A stretch of DNA of 64,000 nt from Nageia nagi (Eukaryota > Pinophyta), in the NCBI GenBank assembly GCA_050084985.1, contig JBITNC010000001.1, forward strand, positions 69,192,001-69,256,000, in the 5' to 3' direction. Positions within the stretch are counted from its first letter, which is position 1; the number at the start of each line of letters is the position of its first letter. The position numbers and the translations under genes are program-made. Below are positions 11,222 to 24,089 of this stretch, in pieces. The notes beneath the pieces were generated by a model. It saw only the letters and a list, made by a program, of their open reading frames with translations. It was not told the origin of the DNA and did not search any database.

Positions 11222-12157
11222 ATATTTTTAATAAAAAAGGTGTATTTTTCATCTTTTGATACAAATATTTTAGTAAAAATAAGCAATAATCCAGTGACAT
11301 CGCTATGTTCTTGGCAATGTCATTAGGTTCAAATAGTGAAAATTATCCAAAACTTCATCATTTGTTCAAAATGATGGTTAAAAGAAAAAAAGGTATTTCA
11401 TTTCCTTTTCATAACAAATTGATTATCATAAATGATACCTTTCAAAATATGTCAACTTTATTTCTTGTATCATTATTCATATCATTTGACATCTTTGTAA
11501 AGAAGAGTCATTCTTATCAAAACTTCTATGGAAACATGGTAGCTTAAGAAACCAAATTGATTACTCATATCATTGGCATCCTTTTTTTAAAAAGGGGTAA
11601 TCTTATCAAAAAATCAATGAAAACATGGTGGCTTAGAAAACCAAGTTCATCACTCTTATCATTTTTATGCCTTTGTAAGGAAGGATCAATCTTATCATTT
11701 GGCACCTTTGTAAGGAAGGGATATCCATATCAAAAATACATGACAACATGGTAGCTTGGAAAACCAAGATGATTACTTTAAATTGGTTATTCATCTTTGT
11801 AAAATATTAGTGGATAAGTCACCAAGGATAGGTTTTCTTTCTTATCACTTACATAATTTCCATATCATATTGTTTAATAACTATATTTGGGATATATTGT
11901 GTAAAAATGTTTCTTGTCTAAGCTCTTTTTAGGTTCCTTTTTCTTTTCCTTGGATTACTCCTATGATAAGAGTTACATCATGTCACAACCAAGTAAAAGA
12001 GAGGGCATAATATAGATGAAAAATCAAGGAATCCAAATCTACTACCATAAGATTAATTTTTAGGGAGTACTTTCTTATTTTCCTTGTTATACTTTGAATT
12101 TATGCTTTGATTATCTTTTATCTCGAAAGCATCAAACCATATTTAAAGTGGGGCATT
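11222..12157 (+). repeat. Element A 3' untranslated region with tandem repeats and PPT
   Basis: No coding signal. Between about 11,480 and 11,790 a unit containing 'AAACATGGTAGCTTAGAAAACCAA' in variant forms occurs three times (near 11,532, 11,621 and 11,744), spaced 89 and 123 bp. The extra 34 bp comes from an internal duplication of TTATCATTTnnnnCCTTTGTAAGGAAGG. A purine tract AAAGTGGGGCATT at 12,145-12,157 abuts the 3' LTR and is the PPT. Short open frames at 11,305-11,754 are repeat sequence, not genes. Confidence 0.75.
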
Positions 12158-12820
12158 TGTTAACACTAAAAAGGAATTTTAATATAATTAAAATACTTTT
12201 TATTTATTCAAAATTATTTATTTAATTTATTAAATAAATTCTATTTTCAATGTGTACTCTCATCTACCTTTATGTTTTGTGGTAACAAGTCGGCTAGATA
12301 TTACAATAAGCCTAAGGAGGATCCTTAGCACTAGACCTATTACTTATAAAGGTGGAGGGGTTATGAATGATCAAAGATATGACATGGCATGATATAATCC
12401 CAAATCCTTTATAGGTGTAAATATACTTATATCATTCTTGATTGGTGTTTCTTAACACCACCTATCATTTTTATATTTTGTTATACTCTAAGCTCTACAT
12501 TCCTATGATCTTTCATCTATTCATGAGAGAGATTCCATGCATCAAAGGTTGATGAAGATATCAAGAAAGAGGGAAAGGTATTATGGAATAGTAACTAAGT
12601 GGTGTTGTTGGGTTCCTAGTGCCAACATGGGGTTGAGATTGGATATCACCTTTGATCATCATCATAGGTAAAGTATAGGCTTGTATCTTTTGTAAATCCA
12701 ATTTTGATAGGTTAAGGTCAATTAGGTAATTCTAATCTTTCTTTTAATGCATTTGATGTTATTTCATGTTTATTGAATATTCTATAAATATCCATAATTA
12801 TTATTATTTTGGTTATAACA
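12158..12820 (+). repeat. Element A 3' LTR
   Basis: Begins TGTTAACAC after the PPT and ends TTATAACA. It pairs with 4,040-4,771. Confidence 0.9.
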
Positions 12821-12942
12821 CCTTACCCATTTATGCTTTAGCTTACTTCTTTCATGATATTTTTAATTATCCTAAGACTTTGGAGAAATAAGTCTTTCTA
12901 ATGTATATTTTTGTAAATGTTTCAAAATCCCTACACCTTAAC
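12821..12942. other. Short spacer between elements A and D
   Basis: 122 bp of AT-rich sequence, probably host DNA into which both elements inserted. Nothing recognisable. Confidence 0.5.
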
Positions 12943-14089
12943 TGTTGAAAATACCTATGAATGATTCATGGATATTGATACATTTTCATGTAATTTTCCT
13001 ATTTGAGTTATGAAAAAATGATAAAGATAGGGTTTAGAGTATGTATTTTGATGTTAAATGTTGCAAGAAGCTATCTATACTTGAAAGGAAGGAAAAAATG
13101 TTATGTAAGGCTTCAAATCATAAGACCTTGGGACCATGTGATCATTCAAGTGGGTTAAAACCCAACTAAATAATATTGTAAGCCTTCTTGTACTTACTCA
13201 AAAGGATACTATAAATTAATTATATGCCTATTTTGCAAGTATAATACTCAAACATGGACTATAGATAAAGCCTAAGTGAGAAAAATTGATAATGATATAA
13301 GATAATAATGATAATATATGATAAAAATGTTCGAGATCTAAGTATGTGTTAAGCTTTACCCAAAATGATCAAATGATGCAAATAAAAAAATTTACAAGAC
13401 TAAAAAAGATGAATATAAGGCCATAAATACTAAACAAACAACAAATATACCTCAAACCCTAAGGTTTAGACCTTAAAGGTCAAAACCTAGGTTGAAACCC
13501 TAGGTTTGAAAAGTAGCCTAGTTATTCCTATATTAAAAACTATAATAAATAAATAATATATTATAGGATACAAGTTTTCAATATGGATTTATTTAATATA
13601 TAAACCTATGATAACTCATGAAATCAAATATCAATATCACAAGATCTTTAATAAACCAAAAGATACTTGAATCCATGAAGCATGGAGAAACAATCCCAAG
13701 GCATAAAGATGGAGGCTTATAGCTTGATGTAATCCCTTGAATATGATGTAATAAACTCTAAATTAGATGCAAATAGTACTAAAATTACAAATCTCATGAA
13801 AATGAATATTATCAACTTGAAAAGTGAGCCTTAATTTCATTTTATAGATATCAAACAAGATTGTCTAAATGATTAGGGACCTGCAGGAACATTCAAATGA
13901 TTAGCCAATCATATGGATGACTAGAACTAAAGTGTTAGAAATGAATTAAAGGCTAAAATGATGTAGATCAAACCTAGGAAAAAATTTTCATAAAACATTA
14001 TATCAACATAATAATACATGATAGTATAAATATTTAAATATCAGTAAAACATCATCAACAAGGTAAAATGCAATTTTAGGGTGTTTATA
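12943..14089 (-). repeat. Element D 3' LTR
   Basis: Matches 37,657-38,781 throughout, for instance the stretch around CAATCCCAAGGCATAAAGATGG near 13,692 against 38,394. On the - strand it starts TATAAACACCCTAAAAT (TG decayed to TA) and ends CAACA. Its right edge touches the purine tract, which fixes it as the 3' copy. Confidence 0.9.
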
Positions 14090-14105
14090 GTTTCCTCTTT
14101 TTGTG
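14090..14105 (-). other. Element D polypurine tract
   Basis: Read on the - strand this is CACAAAAAGAGGAAAC immediately before the LTR start, the expected position of the plus-strand primer. Confidence 0.7.
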
Positions 14106-16619
14106 TTGAAATTCAAAACCTATGACAAGATAAGTACAAAAATATATTAAATGATAACTAATAATATAAAATTATGTTTATGTGAAAGCATAAAATAATT
14201 AGGATTATATCTAATTTTGGTGCATGATAGACCATATAAGATCACCCTGAGCATCTAACCCAAGTCTAGTTTCAAATGATGATAGGTCATATAATACTGA
14301 ATCAAATACCATGGAAATAAAATAAAGTTTGATTTCAACATATTATAGGCTATATAATATGAAGTTGGACCTCATGATAATTACCTAAGATAAAATTTGA
14401 TAAGTGAATCAAGTAGTTTGTAGAATAGGAAAGAAAAATTTTAATTTATCTAATCTAATCTAATCTAAGTGTGGAAAAGTATGTGATATCTACTTTGCCT
14501 TAGTAGTTGAAGGGTAACATTAAAGAAAATAATCTCTACTTTACCCTAGTAGTTAAAGGGTGTTTGAATCTACTTTTCCTCAAAAATCAAAGGGAAGGAT
14601 CATAGGCTTGCAAATGTACCAAGTGTTGGACCATAGAATGCAAGTATACAATGCTTGAATAAAGTGATAAATGATCTATCCTTTGTCCCAATAGTTGAAG
14701 GGAGATTATGATAGGATTCCATACCTACCAAGCATTGGATCATATCATGTAGGCATATGATTTTCATATCAATATGATAATGATATTTAGTTTGCCCTAT
14801 TAGTCAAAGGGTAGAATACTGTAAGCATGTAGACCTACAAAGCATTTAAACTATAGCATGGAGGCATACAATGTTTGAAAAAAGTAATAAAGTAAAACAT
14901 GAAAATGTATGAGTATGTTGGTTACCAATTAATCAAGTTTGAACTAAGAGTAATCTAGTAAATGCTTTTGATAAATATTTGACCATGCATTCTAGGTCCC
15001 CCTAATAATGTCAAATTGTACCTATTAAGAATTTGTGAAATTTTGATCAATTTGAAATAGTATGTGAATCTCTCCCCCCCAAATGGTGAGGTGTGATGGA
15101 TGATAAGATATGATGCCTAACCATATAATTGAATGAGCCAAAAAATGATGATAACAACCTAAGGTTTACCAAGTGACATAAGGACATAGAAAATCATCCA
15201 AGAGATTATAGGGTATTCTAGGAAATAAGGATTTCATCAAATCATCCAAGTGACCCCAGGTCACCAAAATGATTTGATTAGTGTAGAAATGAAAACTAAA
15301 AAGATAAAATGTAGGGTTTCAACTATCATTCTAAAAATGACCCTAGTTGACCTAGAAGATTCTAAGCACTATGAATAATGGTGCATTAGTGATAGTGAAT
15401 GTGTGTTTGATAGGGATAGTAAATGAATTGGTAGTATGAGTAGGGAAAAGAATAGATGGTGACCACAACACCTAGACTTGATGATGGTAGACCTAATGAT
15501 GAGCCTCCAATAAAAAGGTAGGAATGAGAACATTTATTGTTATTTTTTGTATATTTGATCATTTTTTTAGTAAAAAAATAAATTTTAGTTGTAAAGATGA
15601 ATTGAGTGAATAAACAAGTTTAGACAATGGTTTGTAAAGTTGAAAAAAAACCAACATTACTATTAGTTTAGTATTCGCTAGGTTGCAAAGACATATGACT
15701 TAGGTTGTAGAATATCATAGATGAACTAGTTTGTAAATAAAACCTAGAGATAGGATTTTGTTTTTGTTAGTAAAATGAGACTCAAAAGGGCTAGGAAACA
15801 CATAATTTCAAAACCTAAAAAATTACACACAAAGTTGCCATCTTATTTTTGGGCTAAGCATATACTAAAATAAACTATGTTGTTAATATTATCATAACTA
15901 GTAATGGTAGATTGTAAATTAACCATCAGTAGTTATAGGATTAGAAAAAAACTTATAGCCTCAATATTGTAAAACCACATAATAGCAACTTAGTATAAAA
16001 TACACAGGGTTCCCCAACTAGGGTTTGAAGATAGAATAGAATGAGTTTTTAGAAAATAATGCAAAGCTCATGATACACAGAACCAAATATGTAAAAGAAA
16101 ATCAAAATGTAGGATAAACCTATACCCCTAGAGAACATAAAATGATAGAGAAAATTCCACATAACACAAAAAATTGGTCAAAACCACTAACTACTAACTT
16201 ACCTTAGTGTAAATGCAATAATGAATGATAAAAAAATATTTTTATTATATACTTGAATGCTTATGAAGTTATTTTTACCATCTTAAAGACATATGCTAAC
16301 TTTTTAGATAGAGATTTTCATTTTACAAAATGATAGACTGCAAATCATTCGGGTTCATGATGACCCAAGTTAGGTGTCATCTAGGACTTGAACGACTACA
16401 AGAAGCATCTAGGTGAATGGATTAGTCATCCATAGGTTGGATGACTAGTATTTCCCAATTTCCCATTTAGAGAATGATTTTTATTAAACTTAGAAAAATA
16501 AAAAATGCAAAAAATAAGACCAACATAAAAATAAAACATGTAATGTAGGTGAACTAAATTATTAACTTATATATTAAGATGATTGACATAGAACTAAAAA
16601 ATACATATGGATAACATGA
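14106..16619. other. Element D region between the antisense PMD frame and the 3' LTR
   Basis: 2.5 kb of AT-rich sequence with no long frame on either strand and no recognisable domain. Weakly repeated words such as TTTGCCCTAGTAGTTGAAGGG and CAAGCATTGGA recur between 14,490 and 14,870, so an old tandem array may be present. Confidence 0.45.
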
Positions 16620-18720
16620 CTGATAAACTCAAAATTTATGCTAGATGAAAATTTGATATAATTATTTTCCATTGTGGATTGATGTGTGAGGCATATTGAT
16701 TGAGGTAGACCAAGGTTGGCTAGAGGTAATTGGATTAGCCATACAACTGAGGATACTATCGATCATGGGAGATACCTCTTACATGATAGCATTCATGGAG
16801 AAATTTGACCCAAATTAATGCACATTATTTCTCCTAATGAGGGAGATGATGGTGACCTTAGAGGATGTATATCAAATTTTTAGAATCCTAATGGAGGGAG
16901 AGATGATCAATGTCATGATAGATAGTGTGGTGATTTACCCATACATGGGAAAGGGTTATAGATACCATGACCTTTGAAATGGAGGGCTTCTCATTGAGCC
17001 CCTCTATAAGGATGGTCATTTTGGATTATGAAAGACCATGGCCATGCTATTGATATCATCATTTCTCTTATTAGATTCCTTCAAATCATGCTTCCCTTAA
17101 AACATATTCAATATTATCACCTACTTGGTTAGATACTAGATAATGCTTGCATGGGGGCCAACACTACTAGCATAAACATTTAATGAGTTAATTATAGAAA
17201 ATCAAGGTAGATAAGGGGTTAGCATATCATTACTTATCTAGGTGTGGGATTATGAACATATTTAGCTAGGAAGGTTGAACTCATTATTAATGGTAGTGCA
17301 CACTGATGATCTGATAGGTGACATTAGAGATCCCCTATGTGAGGTGCTAGGAGTATGAGTTGGATTGATCAAGGAGGCATCCTTATGAGGAATGCATAGA
17401 TCAATATATATATATATGATAATGGGGCTATAGCCCAAGAAGTTATGTGGCAACCATACATTAGTGGGACATACTAGGAAAAGGAGAATGTGTAACTAGC
17501 ATAGACTAGGAGGACTTGGCATATTAGGGGGCAGCATGTGAGAGATGTGAAAATCCTCTTATTTGAGAGGGTAAAGAGATAATACATGATGATATAGGAC
17601 ATTCCCCTAGATCTCATTATATATGGGAGGATCAAAAAAGAGACCCTGATGAGGCCTCAAATTACATATATGGAGCCTAATGTAGATCAACATATACATA
17701 TAATATGGGTAGCAATGGATGATGTTGGGACTACCAAAGCCTATGATGCTTGGTAGGCCCTTAGAGGGATAGGTTGCATAACTAGATCATAGTAGCATGA
17801 TAGGGCTTGAGACCCCTAGTGGACCTATGGGTGTTGGAGGGTAAAGAAAAACAAGGTACCATTGCAAAGGAAGGTAATGAGAAGGGTATCTTAGATGAAG
17901 GAATGTAGGATAAGGGCATGTCAGACATTCACATACCAAACTAGCCCGTACAAGAAGAGGACCCATAGAAGGTACTATAAAAGTATGAGGAACTATAATA
18001 GGGGGAGTAAGACATTGATTTTAGGACTCCTAAGTGGTATCCATAGGATATCCTAGAGCCAAGTTCAAGAATAGTAGTGCATAAGTGATTTGTTTAGTAT
18101 CAAGGAGAGATTGATGCACTCTAGTAGCATATGGATGTGATTTAGGTATAGCTATCAATAGATCAGGCATTTAGGATGGTGATCAAGGGAGAAATAGCTA
18201 TGGAATAGATGATGAGGGCCATAGTGGAGGGGTAGCTAGAAGGAGCCTAAGGCTAGGTAGAGGCCTTAATGGGAGATATGAGGACACTTCTCATAGTTTT
18301 CATCAATGTAGAAAGAGATAGGATGCATTGCAAGCATAAGTAAAGGGAGTACTAGGTGCGATGTAGATCTAATTAGATGAGTGAGAGTCTAGGGGATAAT
18401 AAATCTCATGACATAGACTAATTTTAGATTGATACGGATAGGGATAAGGACTTCATGCACCACATTGATAGGTACAATTTTAGGAACACCTAGCCCCTTT
18501 AGATAGCTAGACCTATAACAATACCTATGGAAGGCATTAAAAATATAGACAAAGAGGAGATAAGGGCATGTGCATGGTGGAACCAACTAGTCAAGGCAAT
18601 GTTAGTGCTACAAAATAACATATTGATTGAATATTTATAAATAATTAACTACAAACTAACAAATTTGAAAATGGATGTAGTTTTCCATGTTTAAAATTAC
18701 ATAACCAAGGCTAACTTTTT
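16620..18720 (+). pseudogene. Plant Mobile Domain (MAIN-like) protein, antisense within element D
   Basis: The frame on + reads into a Plant Mobile Domain. Near 16,800-16,900 it gives F-D-P-N-stop-C-T-L-F then R-E-M-M-V-T-L-E-D-V-Y-Q-I, which lines up without gaps with the PMD signature (P-E-T-x-T-F-H-L..G-E-M-T-x-T-L-x-D-V). Further on, W-G-P-T-L-L-A near 17,152-17,172 and L-L-I-W-V-W-D-Y-E-H near 17,234-17,263 match the PMD 'WG..LA' and 'LL.LWAW' blocks; W-Q-P-Y at about 17,447 and F-E-R-V..D-I-P follow. Downstream to about 18,720 is a charged tail without a known domain. Stops break it throughout and no intron is apparent. PMD proteins in plants act in genome maintenance and silencing, and the domain is known from some transposable elements. 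It lies between integrase and 3' LTR, transcribed against the element. Confidence 0.8.
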
Positions 18721-20130
18721 AGGGTACCAAATTTTGGGACCTTCATCCCTAAACCAAAATGGATAAAGAGGTGGTTATGAAATGACTTGAAATGGTATGA
18801 TATGACATGATATAACCTAATGAGGCACAATATAAATAATTTACAAGCTAAAGCCATAATGTGACATGGTATCATTTGCTAGGATGACTATGCACACATG
18901 TGCGAAGGGCCTACTTCAAACTTGAAATAAATGATTGAGATGTGACTTGATATGGATGATATAGGACTATCAGTATGAATGTGAACCAAGGGAAATAAGT
19001 CATTCACCAAATTTATATGGTTACATAAGTTTTTTAAAAGCCAAATGAAATGCAATTTTGAAAAAATAGTAAGAGTACATGATGAAAGGGACACAAATAA
19101 GACAAAGGCACAAAGCAATAATAAATATGACATCAAAATGACTTAATATGAAGTAACAAAGATCAAATTAGATAAAAATATATAGAACACCCATAAATTC
19201 TAAGGATGAATAATGTGGTATCAATGCATGCTCATCAATGTCACAAGTCATGACAATCTTGTATGGTTTTTTCCTTAGAAACCATGCTAGTCTATAGTCT
19301 ATTATCAATATCAAGGGAATGATTTTAAGGTAATATAATATTTTAAATAATATCTAAGTGTTTTTATGATCAATAGGAAACCATGGATCTTGTATAATGA
19401 TAAGTGGCATAAATGGACATACGAAAACATCATTGATAGAGACCTTGTGTGATCCATATGCAATAGTCCTGACACACCATGCAAAACAAATTATAGAAAG
19501 ATAAATGAAAGAAAGATATAATATTAATACAAATAATAACTTGGTCTATATATGTTATTTTGATACTAATTTCCACTCATGTTTAGGATTTTGCTTACTT
19601 AGTCATGGAACAAAGATAATATCAAACAATATTGACCTAGATGATGACTAAGAGTGGTCAAAAATAAAATGATAAATGCAAAGTGTAGACAAGTGATATG
19701 AAGATACATTGATGTAAGGAATGATCCATGATAGGGAGATGAGTGACTTGCAATTTATGTGTACCTAAAAAATATAGAATGAAACTAAAAAATAGAAAAC
19801 CATTTGAGTATTGACTCCCAATGTTAAGATAAAAAAGAAAATAAAGTGATGATACAAAGAAAGTGTACAAATCATAAGCAAATGAAATATATACATGTAA
19901 TACATCCATTATAACTTACTATAAAGTATATAAGAGACTAGATAAAGATGATATATGATAATAAATAAAGCAATGGTGAAAAAATGTTATGCAAGATAAA
20001 ATAACCTAAAATTGATAATCAAGTACAAACAAACAAACATGAATAAGGAAAAGACTAAGCATATAATGAATGAAGATGAATGATGTTAATAGGTTCAAGC
20101 TCTTCCCATACCTCTAAATGTGAAAAATGG
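18721..20130. other. Element D spacer between PMD frame and integrase end
   Basis: About 1.4 kb, AT-rich, with no domain on either strand. The small open frames here (for example 18,888-19,136 and 19,658-19,909 on -) are hydrophobic chance frames without family features. This may hold the PMD frame's 3' end and the end of the pol transcript. Confidence 0.4.
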
Positions 20131-21330
20131 TAAGTACCTATGTTGAATTTTCTCTTGAAAATGCAAAACCCTAACTAAGTTCATACAAACTTGTCTTGAA
20201 GAGGCTGCTCGAGGTATGATTGTTGTTGATTCTCTTTAACTATGAAGTCACCAATTTTGAACTCTCTAGGTATGACCTTCTTGTTTTACATATGATTCAA
20301 CAATTCTTGATATAATTCATGATGTTCAATGGTATTGACATGTCTCTCATCAATAAGGGTAAGTTGACCTAATCTAGCATGTCTATATTTCTTATCTAGA
20401 ATGAAGCCTTAAAGTTGAACTCTTAAATGTAGAATATCTAACTCACATGGCATGACTACTTTCATACCATATACTAGTAAAAAGGGATGGCCCCCATAGG
20501 TTTCCTAATATTGGTGTGGTAGGCCCATAAGGCATATGGGAGATAAACATACCAATTTCTATGATTATCATTAACCATTTTTTTAGGATTGTGATAATGA
20601 TTTTGTTGGATTCCTTTTCCTAACCATTAGCATGGGTCTAATAAGGTGTAGAGAATGAATGTTGAATATTATAACCATTACACAATGCTCTCACATGATT
20701 TTTGAAACAAATTCTATTATATGATATGATCTTGTGTGGAATGCCAAACCTACATATAATATTCATGTCAATGAAGTTGGCAATTTTAGGATCTATGGTG
20801 AACATAAGTGGCTCAACCTTGACCAACTTGGTAAAGTACTCTATCATGATGATAATGAATTTATGGCCACCTAAAGAGGGAGGTACAAACTACCCTACTA
20901 GATCAAAGCCCCATTGAGAAAAAAGCCATATGGACTAGATATGATTAAGTGTCTAACAAGGTAGATGCTACAAATGAGAATCTTGTTGATACCTAACAGA
21001 CTTCTTGATATATTCCTAATAATCTTGCTCCATGGTAGGCCAATAGTACCTCATTATGATAAAATTCTTGGCAATGATAATTATATTAAAGTACCCACCA
21101 CATATGTCATCATGACAAGTATGGATAGTAGTAAAATGATCACAAAGCTCAAAAGAATGTAAGAGGACTCCATCATATGACCTTTTGTATATGATATCTC
21201 CTAAGATGGCATAATGGAAATCCTTTTCCTTGAACATTGATTTTTCACTTGTAGACAAGTTAGGAGGTGTGGCATTCCACTTTAGATACCATGCAATTAT
21301 TTGTAGCATAGGTTGTGTGGCTTAACAATG
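20131..21330 (-). pseudogene. Element D integrase
   Basis: From right to left: the zinc-binding region with H-D-D-I-C-G-G-Y-F and Y-Y-W-P-T-M-E-Q-D near 21,016-21,150, preceded by Y-K-R-S-Y-D-G-V-L-L near 21,165-21,195, a standard Tat integrase start. The core part at 20,638-20,847 has F-G-I-P-H-K-I-I-S where the usual S-D-N-G is replaced by S-Y-N-R, so the second catalytic Asp is lost. Weak C-terminal similarity (basic residues, V-G-D-like words) continues to about 20,140. The frame is broken many times. Confidence 0.85.
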
Positions 21331-22440
21331 ATATCATTAACTAAATTCAAAGGAAGACTCTGAGGTAGAGGTACCTTAAGGGTAGTATCCTTTAAAATAA
21401 CTATCTCCATATGTTAAATGTGTCAATGAGGATTGTATGGAATAAATGACCTTAAGGATGCCATGGTGTTAGCAAACTTATTAGATGATCAAGGGGCTAC
21501 CTCAATTTTTTAATATTTGAACCATTTTAGTAACCTAAATACCATATCTTGATAATCATTGAGAAGCTTATTATGACACTTGTAGATGCCTATAATTTGA
21601 TTTACAACCAATTAAGAGTCTCCATAGATTAGAATTATTTCAAACTTAAACTCAATGGATGCCCTAAGTACTAAGATCAATGCCTCACATTTTGCATTTT
21701 TGTTGGTGCATGGAAAGTTGAGTTGAAAGAGAAAGGGATAGGGACCCCTTGGAGGATGAAAAAGACAACTTTGATCCCTTCCCCTTTTTGACATCTCAAC
21801 CCATCAAAGTACATAGTAATATCATATTCCTCTTAGGTATCCACCACTTCCTCTATCTCATCAATTTTGAATATATCCTCATTAGGGAGGGTGATCTTGA
21901 GAGGAGTAGTAGCCTAAATAGGTACCTCATCCAACTGATCTATTATGAATTGACCTTTGATTAAATTTTGGCTAATAAAAACTAAGTTAAAATATGATAA
22001 GAATATGATACATTTGGTGGTATGCATATTTTGGTATGATTTGAAATCATATACTTCAATGGATTTGCTCTAGAAATCATAAAAGTGGTGTGATTTGATA
22101 TGTAGTATTTGAGTTTCTTAGTTGTGAAGACTAATATAAGAAAAACCTTCTATATATATACATACCTAAGCTCATAGTCAACCAATGTATGACTAAGGTA
22201 ATAAATGGATTGCTCCTTGTCCTTCTCATTCTTTAGGTATAACATGAATCCTAATGTAAAATTAGTAGCCAAAAATATAAATGAAAGGGGACATTATCCT
22301 TTGGAGGAATAAGGACTAGTGGAGTAAGTAGATATTGCTTGATGTCATTAAAGGACTGGTGAAATCTCTCACTCTACTTGAAATGGATAGCCTTATTAAG
22401 GAGTTTGTTGAATGATTGAAACTTATCTAAAAATTGATCT
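21331..22440 (-). pseudogene. Element D RNase H and second (Tat-type) RNase H
   Basis: The second RNase H is clearest at 21,612-21,794: P-F-L-F-Q-L-N-F-P-C-T-N..C-E-A-L-I-L ending I-Y-G-D-S, with E-Y-E-A changed to K-C-E-A. The first RNase H between about 22,000 and 22,440 is more decayed, with traces of the E-R/Y-L-S-H core. The position between RT and integrase matches the Tat order. Confidence 0.75.
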
Positions 22441-23170
22441 ATGACCAACTTAATGGATTGAATATTTTCTTAAAGGCTTCTTAAGGATTTGACATTATGA
22501 GGTGATGGCATGCTAGTGATGATAGCCACTTTCTTGGGGTCAACATCTATACCTCTCTTGGATATGATGAAACCTAAAAGCTTATCTAATTTGATACCAA
22601 AAACACACTTATTAGGATTTAATCTAATATTATGTTTTATAAATATCTCAAAGACTTTCTCCAATACTTTTGAATGTTGATCTCTAGTTCTAGACTTTGT
22701 TAACAAATCATCTACATAATCCTCCATAATATCATGCATCATGTCATGAAATACATAAGTCATGGCATGTTGATATGTGGCACCAACATTCTTTAGTACA
22801 CATGGCATGTTAATATATGACACCAACATTATTTAGTCCAAATGGCATGAATTTATAATAAAAAAATCCCTTATGGTGTAGTGAATGCAGTCTTATGTTG
22901 ATCCTAAGGAGCAACCCAAATTTTATTGTACAATGAGAAACCATCCATGAAAGATAACATCTTATACCTTTTCATGTTGTCAACCAAGGTGTCAATATTG
23001 AGAAAATAAAAATCATCCTTGGGATATGTCACATTGAGATCCCTAAACTTTGTGCATATCCTAATATGATATTTAGGCTTACTAACAAGAATCACATTAG
23101 ACACCCCTTGTAATTAATCCCTAGGAAATATGAATTTGGCATCTAAGAGATTCTAAAACTCATATTTGAT
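22441..23170 (-). pseudogene. Element D reverse transcriptase
   Basis: Two pieces: 22,904-23,104 with I-R-I-C-T-K-F-R-D-L-N and S-F-M-D-G-F-S (fingers and palm entry), and 22,470-22,829 with G-A-T-Y-Q-H-A-M, the catalytic Y-V-D-D-L-L box near 22,690-22,710, N-K-C-V-F-G and the G-I-D-V-D-P-K-K-V connection. A short tandem duplication of the segment encoding the 'C-V-L-K-N-V-G-A-T-Y' turn is visible at about 22,763-22,836, with TGGCATGTTRATATRTGRCACCAAC written twice with variation. Confidence 0.9.
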
Positions 23171-23834
23171 TTAAAGTGATTGACATGGGTTGACCTATCT
23201 AGGCTTTTAATTAACTATATTTATATCTAAATGAGTGATGATATTATGGAATATAATGTTAGGATCCATTCTAGGCATATCCTAGTATCCAAAAGCAAAG
23301 ATATTGGCATAACTCTTAAGTATCATTATGGCTTTGGCTCTTTTTGAATCATCTAAGACATCCCCCAACTAGACTATCTTTAGATCGATAGGGTCCTTAT
23401 TGATATCGATATCAAATAACTTTCTCAAGTGCATATGATGCCCCTCTTCTAATTAATTAAATATGGGAAGGTATTCATAATCTTATTTTTCCATAATATT
23501 GATTAATAAAGATAGAATTGATGAATCAACTTCATCAAGGTAATCATGAGGAAAAGATGCATCACTCAAGATAAAAGGACCTAACAAATGAGAAAAGAAA
23601 TAGATAAAGGGCTAACAAAAAGTTTTGAGTTACAATCCATAAGAGGGATAAAATACTATGAACCATCAAGGAAAATCATAGAAACATTAAAGATAAGGTC
23701 ACATGAAAGGTTGTGGAAGAAATCATTTGAAATGGAATACTCCAAGGCATGAAGACTATATGGTGAAAATATATCTTGATATCATGCTCATCATTATGTT
23801 GCACCTCCTCCTCTAGAAAATTAAGATGCACAAA
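23171..23834 (-). other. Element D linker upstream of RT
   Basis: Decayed polyprotein linker, acidic, with no named domain. Confidence 0.4.
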
Positions 23835-24084
23835 TTATTCTTCTAGAAGTTTAATCTTAGGGCCATGAAACCCTAGACTGTGTTTACCTTGATCAGACTG
23901 GAAAGGAAAAATAAAAGCATGAACTTGTCCCTGCTCAAATTTGCCTAGAACATATCCTTTCCATTTACATTTAGCAAAGAGTTTACATACTAATTTAGGA
24001 CATGATAAATATTCAATTTTAGTGTAAAATATTTCCTTAAGATAATGCTTAAAAGGAATTTCCTGGGGTAATTCTATACCAAGG
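23835..24084 (-). pseudogene. Element D G-patch-like linker domain
   Basis: The frame reads K-G-Y-V-L-G-K-F-E-Q-G-Q followed by G-K-H-S-L-G-F-H-G-P. This resembles the G-patch-like pattern (G-x-G-L-G-K..Q-G..G-x-x-G-L-G) between protease and RT in some Tat polyproteins. The open frame continues right to 24,110, but its first seven or so codons belong to the LTR of element B, so the ATG there is not a real start. Confidence 0.6.
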
Positions 24085-24089
24085 TAAAT
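24085..24089. repeat. Target site duplication of element B, left copy
   Basis: TAAAT directly before the LTR, identical to 31,732-31,736. Confidence 0.85.

Larger units (their letters stand above)
4040..12820 (+). mobile_element. Element A: complete but decayed Tat-type Ty3/Gypsy retrotransposon
   Basis: A pair of direct repeats (4,040-4,771 and 12,158-12,820) brackets, in order, a primer binding site, gag, protease, RT with RNase H, a second RNase H of the Tat type, and integrase. The order RT-RNaseH-second RNaseH-integrase is diagnostic of the Tat lineage. All domains are in + orientation, and no long frame is free of stops. No convincing 5-bp target duplication remains (AAAAA on the left, CCTTA on the right), so the terminal bases may be off by a few. 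Confidence 0.9.

Noticed and set aside
20702-21162. Open frames on + (20,702-20,917 and 20,965-21,162)
   Set aside because: They are mirror frames of the element D integrase on -, with no domain of their own.
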